Shown: one piece after another, positions 26,541-33,954 of the stretch
Layout of the letters: the number at the start of each line of letters is the position of its first letter
How positions within the stretch are numbered: position 1 is the first letter of the stretch
Assembly (NCBI GenBank): GCA_902511755.1
Contig: CABXGL010000009.1
Span: 1-53,015 of the forward strand
Direction: 5' to 3'
Source of the DNA: an uncultured Bacteroidota bacterium
GTDB lineage: Bacteria; Bacteroidota; Bacteroidia; Flavobacteriales; Flavobacteriaceae
Length of the DNA: 53,015 nucleotides
Program-made: the position numbers and the translations under genes
The notes under the pieces: model-generated
The model's input: only the letters and a program-made list of their open reading frames with translations
The model's database searches: none
What the model was told of the DNA's origin: nothing

Positions 26541-27458
26541 TTAAATTAAAAAATTATCTACTTTTTTATATGCTTCTATAACAGCTTTTTCTCCTTCTTT
26601 TTTAGTTTTAGAGTTTCCATGTTCCATTCCTAAAATACCATCATATCCTTTACTATGAATATACTTAAAAATATTCCTATAATTGATTTCTCCTGATGTT
26701 GGTTCATTTCTTCCTGGATTATCTCCAATTTGGAAATAAGCAATTTCATCCCAGCAAGCTTCAATATTTGGAATTAAATTCCCCTCTTCAATTTGTTGAT
26801 GGTAAATATCGAATAATATTTTACATGAAGGAGAATTAACAGCTTTACAAATTTCAAAGGCTTGTGGACTTTTAGAAAGGAATAATCCAGGGTGGTTTCT
26901 AAAATTAAGAGGCTCTAAAACCATAGAAATTCCATGTGGTTCTAAAATATCACTAGCTAACTTTAAAGACTCTACAACATTAGCAGTTTGATAACCGATG
27001 TTTAATCTTAAATCTAAGTGCCCAGGCACTACAGTCATCCATTTTGCATTTACTCTTTTAGCTACTTCAACAGATTCATTGATTTCTTTTAAAAATTCTT
27101 CTCTTTTATCTTTTTTCCCACTAGCTAGATTTGGTTCTTTCCAATAGATAGTATGGGCAACAAAAACACCCATTTGCATATTGTTATTAATCATAAAAGA
27201 AGCCATTTTTTTTTGAGTTTCAACATCTCTTTTTTTCATACCATTATCCTCAAAAGCAGTAAAGCCCTGTTCAGCCATAAAACGCAATTGATTTATTGGA
27301 TCATTTCCAGCATGATGTTTAAACATCCCCAAGTGTGGAGCATAATTTAAATTAAATTTATATTTATTATAAAATTTTGTACTAGGGTATATTGAATTAA
27401 TTGCAAATAAAGCACTAGATGCAATAGATGCGTTTCGTATAAAATTTCTTCTTTTCAT
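26541..27458 (-). CDS. TIM-barrel sugar isomerase/epimerase (hydroxypyruvate isomerase-like) with RR signal
   Basis: This is a 305-residue xylose-isomerase-like TIM-barrel protein (AP_endonuc_2 superfamily). It starts with a twin-arginine-like signal (MKRRNFIRNASIASSALF). FNLNYAPHLGMF opens the barrel, and MVLEPLNFRNHPGLFLSK (about 180-197), ILFDIYHQQIEEGN and GILGMEHGNSK carry the metal and acid residues of hydroxypyruvate isomerase-type enzymes. Such proteins often sit beside Gfo/Idh/MocA genes, where they may isomerise or cleave the keto-sugar product. Here the Gfo gene follows 4 bases later. Periplasmic action is inferred from the signal. Confidence 0.82.
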   Translation of the reverse strand: MKRRNFIRNASIASSALFAINSIYPSTKFYNKYKFNLNYAPHLGMFKHHAGNDPINQLRFMAEQGFTAFEDNGMKKRDVETQKKMASFMINNNMQMGVFVAHTIYWKEPNLASGKKDKREEFLKEINESVEVAKRVNAKWMTVVPGHLDLRLNIGYQTANVVESLKLASDILEPHGISMVLEPLNFRNHPGLFLSKSPQAFEICKAVNSPSCKILFDIYHQQIEEGNLIPNIEACWDEIAYFQIGDNPGRNEPTSGEINYRNIFKYIHSKGYDGILGMEHGNSKTKKEGEKAVIEAYKKVDNFLI

Positions 27459-27474
27459 AATTATTTTATTTAAA

Positions 27475-28440
27475 TTATTCCCAATATGCTAATTGTTCTT
27501 CTGGCTTAGGCACTTTTAATGGCCTTACGATTCTAAATCCAACAAACTGAGCATCTGTATGCCACCAAATACTTCTTGGTATTTGAGGATCTTGCTTTTT
27601 CCATTGCTTGGAAGATGCTTGTCTTGATGCGCTTCTTAATTTAAAATTTGAATTCATCCATGAACCTCCTCTTACCACACGAGGATATAGCTGTGATGGT
27701 TTTTCATATGGATTCATTGCAACAGAATTAGAATATTTTTGATAAGATCTCACATCATGTTTGTCCAATGTCCACTCTGAAACATTCCCATACATATCAT
27801 ATAAACCCCATGGATTAGGTTTTTTCTTTCCAACTTTTTGATAAGACTCATTACTGTTATTTTTATACCAAGCATAATCATCAAGTAACTTAGGGTCATC
27901 TCCAAATGAATATGCTGTAGTAGTTCCTGCCCTACATGCATATTCCCATTCAGCTTCAGTTGGAAGTCGATAAAAATTTCCTGTCATTGATGATAACCAT
28001 TGACAAAATTTCTTAGCTGCAAGTTGAGTCATAGAAATAGCCGGATAGCCATCTATACCCATTCCAAAACTCATTTCAACATAAGGAGTCGTAGCACCAG
28101 AAATTCCATCAACATCAATATTTACTTCATTTTTAGAATCAAATTTTGGTTGATTTTCATCAATATTTCTTTCCATAAAAAGATGATATAAATCCCATGT
28201 AGTTTCATGTTTAGCCATCCAAAATGCTTCTATTTTTACTTTATGAATTGGACCCTCATCTGCCATTCTGTTTTTTTCATTATAAGGACTCCCCATTTGA
28301 AATTCACCTTCAGGAATTGCAATCATTTCTAGTCCATAGTTTTTTTCAATTATTTTCTGATTATATGATTCAAATAAATTATTTTGAGCAAATACAAAAA
28401 AAGGAATTAATAACAATAAATTAATAGTCCTTTTCATCAT
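27475..28440 (-). CDS. SUMF1-fold protein without the FGE cysteine pair
   Basis: This is a 321-residue secreted protein (signal INLLLLIPFFVFAQ). The SUMF1/C-type-lectin fold is clear: IPEGEFQMGSPYNEKNRMADEG, KHETTWDLY, LPTEAEWEYACRAGT, GLYDMYGNVSEW and VVRGGSWMNSNF. Where true FGE has its two Cys, this protein reads GGSWMNSNFKLRSASRQ, with no cysteine. It therefore should not make formylglycine by the known copper/cysteine mechanism. It is better read as a binding or non-catalytic relative, or as an enzyme with another chemistry. It lies between two Gfo/TIM genes, so a link to sugar processing is possible. Confidence 0.85.
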   Translation of the reverse strand: MMKRTINLLLLIPFFVFAQNNLFESYNQKIIEKNYGLEMIAIPEGEFQMGSPYNEKNRMADEGPIHKVKIEAFWMAKHETTWDLYHLFMERNIDENQPKFDSKNEVNIDVDGISGATTPYVEMSFGMGIDGYPAISMTQLAAKKFCQWLSSMTGNFYRLPTEAEWEYACRAGTTTAYSFGDDPKLLDDYAWYKNNSNESYQKVGKKKPNPWGLYDMYGNVSEWTLDKHDVRSYQKYSNSVAMNPYEKPSQLYPRVVRGGSWMNSNFKLRSASRQASSKQWKKQDPQIPRSIWWHTDAQFVGFRIVRPLKVPKPEEQLAYWE

Positions 28441-28476
28441 ATTAAATTAATAAAGCACATGGTGCAGAGCAATAAT

Positions 28477-29826
28477 TTAAAAATCTCTATATGGAGAATC
28501 AAGGAATTCATTAGCCTTTTCTTCTTTAAATCTTGCTGTCTTATTATCCCAATGAAGTGTTTTTCCAGGAAATCTTCCAGCAATAACCCCTAATAAAATT
28601 GTTTCCGTCAGTCTTGCTGAATAAGAAAATGGAGCTGTACATACATCTCTTCCTAAACATGCATCCACAAATTGATGGTAATGGAGATAGGATTCCCCTT
28701 GATAATCCCTTATAGGTTTGTTAGTTATTTTTCCTGAACTCTCTAAAATGGAAAGATCTAATTTTTGATATTTTTCATCAACTATCAGCCTAGGAAGTTC
28801 CATAAAATGAGGCAAAAGCAGTCTTCCTTTTTCACCAATAAACATAGCTCCTTGTAATGGAAGTTTTTCATTATTTGGCAATTTTAAATCCTTGTGTTTT
28901 TTAGGTGAACCTGCGCCATCATTCCAAATCCATTTGAATGATTCTGTAGTATATTTTGTTCCTGGAAATTCATATGTAACTGTATTTTTTTCCGGAAACC
29001 CAAAGCCATTAGGTCTTCTGCAATTATTTTTAATTGTTATTGGAACATCTAAATCAAGAGCATTATAAGGAGTATCAAAGATATGAACCCCCATATCGCC
29101 TAAAGTTCCACATCCAAAATCTAGTATTTTTCTCCAATTACCTGGATGATAAACTTTTTTCTTAAAAGGTCTTTCCTTTGCGGTTCCCAGCCATAAATTC
29201 CAATCTAGGTTTTCTGGAATTGGATCAGAGCCATTTGGTTTAGGCCCATCAAATCCCCAATTCTTAGGAGACCATGCCCTTACTTTGCTAACTTTACCAA
29301 CAATCCCAGATTGTATTAATAGGGTTGCAAGTTTATAATCATAAAAAGAATGAACCTGAATTCCCATTTGAGTTATAAGATTCTTTTCTTCTGCTATTTT
29401 TCTCATAGCTCTAGCTTCAGAAACGTGATGTGTTAATGGTTTTTGACAATAAACAGCTTTATTAATTTCCATAGCCATCATTGAAGCAGGAGCATGTGTA
29501 TGGTCGGGAGTAGAAATAATAACAGCATCAAATTGATCCTCCATTTCTTTCATCATAACTCTATAATCTTTATAAGTTTTTGCCTTTGGGTGTAATTTAC
29601 TAGCTGAAATTAAAGCATTTGAATCAACATCACATAAAGCTACTACATCAACATCTTTGTGAGATGAAATATCTTTTAAGTCAGCTGAGCCCATTCCGCC
29701 GACTCCAATATGAGCCGTTCTAAGTCTATTTTTATTGGTGCTTGACCAAATATTAGAAGGAATTAGGGGTAATGAGGCCAAAGTTGCTGTTGTTTTTAAA
29801 AAGTTTCTTCTATTACTTCTTTTCAT
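28477..29826 (-). CDS. Gfo/Idh/MocA-family oxidoreductase with RR signal
   Basis: This is a 449-residue protein with an RR signal (SNRRNFLKTTATLASLPLI) and a Rossmann motif IGVGGMGSADLK at about 38-49. The catalytic region reads QKPLTHHVSEA, so the Lys and Pro of the EKP motif are kept and Glu is Gln. Residues around KNWGFDGPKPNGSD and NWRKILDFGCGTLGDMGVH match a distinct Gfo subgroup common in Planctomycetes and marine Bacteroidota. It differs clearly from the proteins encoded at 25223 and 32548, so three separate subgroups are present. Its probable role is redox chemistry on a sugar in the periplasm. A 107-base gap precedes it, with a possible promoter. Confidence 0.9.
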   Translation of the reverse strand: MKRSNRRNFLKTTATLASLPLIPSNIWSSTNKNRLRTAHIGVGGMGSADLKDISSHKDVDVVALCDVDSNALISASKLHPKAKTYKDYRVMMKEMEDQFDAVIISTPDHTHAPASMMAMEINKAVYCQKPLTHHVSEARAMRKIAEEKNLITQMGIQVHSFYDYKLATLLIQSGIVGKVSKVRAWSPKNWGFDGPKPNGSDPIPENLDWNLWLGTAKERPFKKKVYHPGNWRKILDFGCGTLGDMGVHIFDTPYNALDLDVPITIKNNCRRPNGFGFPEKNTVTYEFPGTKYTTESFKWIWNDGAGSPKKHKDLKLPNNEKLPLQGAMFIGEKGRLLLPHFMELPRLIVDEKYQKLDLSILESSGKITNKPIRDYQGESYLHYHQFVDACLGRDVCTAPFSYSARLTETILLGVIAGRFPGKTLHWDNKTARFKEEKANEFLDSPYRDF

Positions 29827-29906
29827 GATAAATATACTCTTTTACTAAAGTTAACTAAAATCAAAATACTCGATAAAAAGATAAACTAAATTATTTGAGT
29901 TACCAA

Positions 29907-29914
29907 CAAAACTA
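29907..29914 (-). promoter_or_regulatory. Possible -7 box for the Gfo gene at 28477-29826
   Basis: On the minus strand the sequence reads TAGTTTTG, an exact TAnnTTTG. It sits in the 107-base gap after the GH2 gene. No good TTG at the right spacing is seen, so this is weak. It would give a leader of about 75 bases. Confidence 0.28.
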
Positions 29915-29933
29915 CTTTGAATACAAAAATTTA

Positions 29934-31772
29934 TTATAAATTAGGTGGAATTCTAATAAACTTAGCTGGCAAAGCTGAGATTACTTTTAGATTAATTTTT
30001 TTTACTCTTTCTACATCAAGTTTTAATATTTTTCTATCATAGGTCATCAAACCATTAACTTCTCCTTCCACGTCCGTTGTTTGAGTATATATAGCTCCAG
30101 AAAAACCCCTTGGCACCATTTCAAATAATTGATTTCCAAAATTTACATATTCATCTGTGGCTTCTTTAGAATTTGAATATTTTACATAACCCCAGTTCTT
30201 ATTTTTTTGCCAAAGATGACCATCTATAGCTAATCCAATTCCTCCATATTCACCAAGGACATTTGACCTTTCCGGATCATAAAATTTCATTTTTGGATCC
30301 GGATAATTATGAACATCTGTTATGTCTCCTATTTTATAGTGATTCCCCCCACTTGCTGGGTTTACCAATCTATATGGATCATATTTTTTTGTCCAATTTG
30401 TTATCTCTATTGTATTAAATTGTCCCCAACCTTCATTAAAGGGAACCCAGCAAACTATTGATGGATTTGAATAAAGAAAATCCATAATTCCCTTCCATTC
30501 ATTCATGAAATTTTTTTCAACTTCAGGGGAAGGAATATATTCTTTACCATCAAAAAATTTATTTCTAATCCATGTAGGTGGATTAGTTTTTCCAGGATTA
30601 GGCATATCCTGCCATACTAACATCCCTATTCTATCTGCATGATAATACCATCTTGCCGGCTCTACCTTAACATGTTTTCTTATCATATTAAATCCATATT
30701 CCTTGGTTTTAATAATATCAAACTTTAATGCATCATCACTAGGTGCAGTATATAATCCGTCAGGCCACCAACCCTGATCTAATGTCCCAAACTGGAAATA
30801 TTGTTTATTATTTAGATGAAGTCTTTTTGTGCCATTTATATCTTTTCTTATTGAAATTTTACGCATTCCAAAATAAGTTTTAACTACATCAATTATTTTT
30901 CCTTTAGAAATAAGATTAATTTCTAAATCATATAAAAAAGGATTTTCTGGAGTCCATAATTTTGGCTGATTAATAGCAATTTTAATTTCTGAATCAAATT
31001 TTTGTTGAATTTTAGAAATAATCTTATCACTATCTGTAATTGTTAATTCTAAAAAATCTTTTTCAGAATTATAAGATGTAAATGTTTTTATAGTTACACT
31101 TGGAATATCAATATTAGTAGTAGTATATAGATTACTAATATGTTTAGTGTTTAAAGGCTCAATCCATACTGTTTGCCATATTCCAGAAACAGGACTATAC
31201 CAAATTCCTCTAGGATTTTTAACCTGCTTACCTCTAGGCTGAAAACCTTCATCTGTTGGATCCCAAACTCTAAGTTCTATTTTTTGATTTTTTCCTTTTT
31301 TTAAATAGGGAGTAATATTAAAAGAAAATGGATCATAACCCCCTTTGTGAATACCTACTTTTTTATCGTTTATCCAAAGTTCCGATTCCCAATCAACAGC
31401 ACCAAAATGAAGTATAATTTCTTTTTTTTTCCATTTCCTTGGAATTTGAAAATTTTTGTGATACCACAATTCTTGTTCTTTTGAAATTCTTTTTTTAACT
31501 CCAGAAAGACTTGATTCAATTGCAAATGGAACTAAAATTTCTCCGTCATAATTTTTTGGTTTGTTTTCTCCTTTTCCAGTAATTGTATAGTCCCACAATC
31601 CATTTAAATTTTTCCAATCTTTTCTAACTAAAATTGGTCTTGGATATTCTTGTAATACATTGTCAGGATTAATATTTTCTCCCCAATCTGTTTTAATATT
31701 ATCTCCAATTGGTTTCCATTGAGAATGTATATTTAAAGAAATAAAAAATATTATAAATAAAATGTTTTTCAA
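29934..31772 (-). CDS. Glycoside hydrolase family 2 enzyme, secreted
   Basis: This is a 612-residue GH2 enzyme (beta-galactosidase, beta-glucuronidase and similar activities) with a signal peptide (ILFIIFFISLNIHSQ). The sugar-binding jelly roll spans about 40-205, with WYHKNFQIP and GAVDWESELWINDKKVG. A short immunoglobulin-like domain follows, then the TIM barrel from about 310. The acid/base Glu447 lies in VPFNEGWGQF, and the likely nucleophile is Glu508 in VLGEYGG. It is shorter than LacZ. It lies between Gfo and DUF1080 genes in the same direction. The exact glycan cannot be read from the sequence; a galactoside or uronide is typical. Confidence 0.9.
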   Translation of the reverse strand: MKNILFIIFFISLNIHSQWKPIGDNIKTDWGENINPDNVLQEYPRPILVRKDWKNLNGLWDYTITGKGENKPKNYDGEILVPFAIESSLSGVKKRISKEQELWYHKNFQIPRKWKKKEIILHFGAVDWESELWINDKKVGIHKGGYDPFSFNITPYLKKGKNQKIELRVWDPTDEGFQPRGKQVKNPRGIWYSPVSGIWQTVWIEPLNTKHISNLYTTTNIDIPSVTIKTFTSYNSEKDFLELTITDSDKIISKIQQKFDSEIKIAINQPKLWTPENPFLYDLEINLISKGKIIDVVKTYFGMRKISIRKDINGTKRLHLNNKQYFQFGTLDQGWWPDGLYTAPSDDALKFDIIKTKEYGFNMIRKHVKVEPARWYYHADRIGMLVWQDMPNPGKTNPPTWIRNKFFDGKEYIPSPEVEKNFMNEWKGIMDFLYSNPSIVCWVPFNEGWGQFNTIEITNWTKKYDPYRLVNPASGGNHYKIGDITDVHNYPDPKMKFYDPERSNVLGEYGGIGLAIDGHLWQKNKNWGYVKYSNSKEATDEYVNFGNQLFEMVPRGFSGAIYTQTTDVEGEVNGLMTYDRKILKLDVERVKKINLKVISALPAKFIRIPPNL

Positions 31773-31777
31773 TCTAT

Positions 31778-32530
31778 TTACAGTTTTCTAATTTTTATAT
31801 TTTTAAACCAAAGAGAGCTACCATGATCCTGAAATCCAATATACCCTTTTCTAAATTTTCCATAATCTGGAGCATTATTCCATTTGCCTGAATTTCTTTT
31901 TGTATACCAATCCTCAGACCAAGGGACAAAAGAAACAACTACTTTCCCATTAAGCCAATGTTCTACCTTTTCAGGTGTAAATACAATCTTTGAAGAATTC
32001 CATTCTCCTGCAGGATTTAGTATTTTTTTTGTTTCATCTGCTATATGCATTGCATAATCTGCGGCAGTCTTTTGCCAATCCTGAAGTTTCTCAGGTTCCA
32101 TTGATCCAAATTGTTCATTATAAGATTTTAAATCGTGAATTTTTGCATAATTTAAATCATCAATTAATTGATATTCTGGAGAAATTTGAGGAGGCCCACC
32201 ATACCCTTCCTTAATATGATAAAAAATACCACTATTCCCTCCAACTGGGATTTTCCATTCTACATATAATTCAAAATTTTCAAATTCTTCTTTTCCATAA
32301 ATAATATCTCTTCCACCCTTATAATTTTGTTCTAATTCCAGTTCAGTGTCAAACATTAACATTCCATCTTTAGCAGTCCAGCCTGGTGGCATAATTTCAG
32401 AATTATAACCACGCCAACCATCTGTAGTTTTACCATCAAATAGATAAATCCATTCACTTTCATTATTACACGAAATGAAAAGCGATGTTAAACACAGAAT
32501 TGCAAAAAATTTAATTATTACCTTTTTCAT
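31778..32530 (-). CDS. DUF1080 (3-keto-disaccharide hydrolase domain) lipoprotein
   Basis: This is a secreted protein of about 250 residues with a lipoprotein signal ending in SLFISC. The DUF1080 fold shows WIYLFDGKTTDGWRGYN, GNSGIFYHIKEGYGG, EYQLIDD and the closing GYIGFQDHGSSLWFKNIKI. DUF1080 domains are beta-sandwich (concanavalin-like) proteins, and members act on 3-keto sugars. I chose the ATG at 32530 because MKKVIIKFFAILC gives a normal signal; an upstream in-frame ATG at 32551 adds MILKFFN and overlaps the previous gene by 4 bases. The GH109-like gene is upstream and GH2 downstream. Together with the Gfo proteins this supports an oxidative glycoside pathway. Confidence 0.88.
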   Translation of the reverse strand: MKKVIIKFFAILCLTSLFISCNNESEWIYLFDGKTTDGWRGYNSEIMPPGWTAKDGMLMFDTELELEQNYKGGRDIIYGKEEFENFELYVEWKIPVGGNSGIFYHIKEGYGGPPQISPEYQLIDDLNYAKIHDLKSYNEQFGSMEPEKLQDWQKTAADYAMHIADETKKILNPAGEWNSSKIVFTPEKVEHWLNGKVVVSFVPWSEDWYTKRNSGKWNNAPDYGKFRKGYIGFQDHGSSLWFKNIKIRKL

Positions 32531-32547
32531 ATTAAAAAATTTTAAAA

Positions 32548-33945
32548 TCAAGTTATTATTTCAAGTGGGTTAGTTGTTTCCCATCTTCCTCTTGTAAAAT
32601 CAGGAAATTTTTGAGGCATTCCTCCTTCTGAAATTGATTTACCACTTAAAGGAGTTACAGCACTCCAAAAACATCCTTCATAAACGTTTTGATCTAAAGG
32701 AAGGCCATTTCTTAAACATTCAACTATTCTATATCTCATTATACCATCCATTCCTCCATGACCACTATTTTTTGTCTTTTTATTTAATCTTTTATAAAGT
32801 GGATGATCATACTTCTCATACAATTTTTCTAGCTTTTCACCCTGAATCCAAGAATGGTGATCTTTGGCAACATCTTCAAATCCACCTTCTAGAGCTACCC
32901 TTGTTGGGAAACCAGCTAAAGTCCCTTTAGTACCTTGAATTAGATTATGTCTAGTATATGGTCTTGGACTTGTTTCATCCCATTGAACCATTACAGTTCT
33001 TCCTTTATTTGTTTTTATGATAGAAGTATTCAAATCTCCATTTTGATAATCTAATTGATTCCATTTATGATCTGAAGAATAATTCTTTTCAGCATATAAT
33101 TTCCTGCCTAATGCAGGGGTTGAATAAGAAATTATACTTTTAAATGTATCTTCTTTTCTTCCTAAATTCATATATTGCGCTACTGGACCAAGACCATGAG
33201 TAGGATACAGATTTCCTTTTCCATTAGCATAATGGTGAGTTCTCCAAGATCCAGTTCCTCTATCTTCTTGATTCATTTGAAACCTTAACTCATGAATATA
33301 TGCAGCTTCAGAATGCAATAATTCTCCTATAACCCCTTTTCTACACATATTTAAATACATTAATTCATCTCTGCCATAATTAACATTCTCCATCATCATA
33401 CAATGTTTTTGTGTTTCTTCGGAAGTATTTACTATTTTCCACATATCTTCCATTGAAACAGCAATAGGGACTTCAACAAAAGCATGAGTTCCATTTTCCA
33501 TTGAATAAATAGCCATTGGAGCATGATTATTCCAATTTGTAGAAATAAATACTGCATCCGGTTTAACTTCTTGAAGCATTAATTTCCATTTATCATCTTC
33601 TCCCCAATATTGAGCAATATTTTTATGCCTTTCTCCATTACCTATTTCTTCTGCTACTTTGGTGCTCCTTAATACATTGTCTTCAAACAAATCACTTATT
33701 GCAACAACATCTACTCCATCTAGCTTTGAAATTGATTTCAAATGTCCACTTCCTCTTGCTCCAACTCCAATAAATGCTGTTCTAATAGTTTTTAATTTTG
33801 GAGCAGAGAAATCTCCCATATATATACCTTTTGAATCAGGAATTACTGTTGAATTATCACAATTTGATAAAGTTGAAGCAGCAGTTAATACTGCAGCTGA
33901 CATTGTAGTAGTTTTAATAAATTTTCTTCTGTTATAATTTTTCAT
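32548..33945 (-). CDS. GH109-like, NAD-dependent glycosidase (alpha-N-acetylgalactosaminidase family)
   Basis: This is a 465-residue Gfo/Idh/MocA-fold protein whose details match glycoside hydrolase family 109. The Rossmann motif is FIGVGARGSGHLK (about 58-70). The EKP motif of ordinary family members reads Glu158-Val159-Pro160 (FVEVPIAVSMEDMW), as in GH109. The hallmark NLYPTHGLGPVAQYMNLGR begins at about residue 245. GH109 enzymes remove alpha-linked GalNAc through an NAD-bound oxidised intermediate. An RR signal (NRRKFIKTTTMSAA) suggests Tat export. With the GH20 gene just upstream and NagB elsewhere in the window, a GalNAc/GlcNAc glycan is likely. The exact specificity is inferred from the family. 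Confidence 0.8.
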   Translation of the reverse strand: MKNYNRRKFIKTTTMSAAVLTAASTLSNCDNSTVIPDSKGIYMGDFSAPKLKTIRTAFIGVGARGSGHLKSISKLDGVDVVAISDLFEDNVLRSTKVAEEIGNGERHKNIAQYWGEDDKWKLMLQEVKPDAVFISTNWNNHAPMAIYSMENGTHAFVEVPIAVSMEDMWKIVNTSEETQKHCMMMENVNYGRDELMYLNMCRKGVIGELLHSEAAYIHELRFQMNQEDRGTGSWRTHHYANGKGNLYPTHGLGPVAQYMNLGRKEDTFKSIISYSTPALGRKLYAEKNYSSDHKWNQLDYQNGDLNTSIIKTNKGRTVMVQWDETSPRPYTRHNLIQGTKGTLAGFPTRVALEGGFEDVAKDHHSWIQGEKLEKLYEKYDHPLYKRLNKKTKNSGHGGMDGIMRYRIVECLRNGLPLDQNVYEGCFWSAVTPLSGKSISEGGMPQKFPDFTRGRWETTNPLEIIT

Positions 33946-33954
33946 ATAATATTA

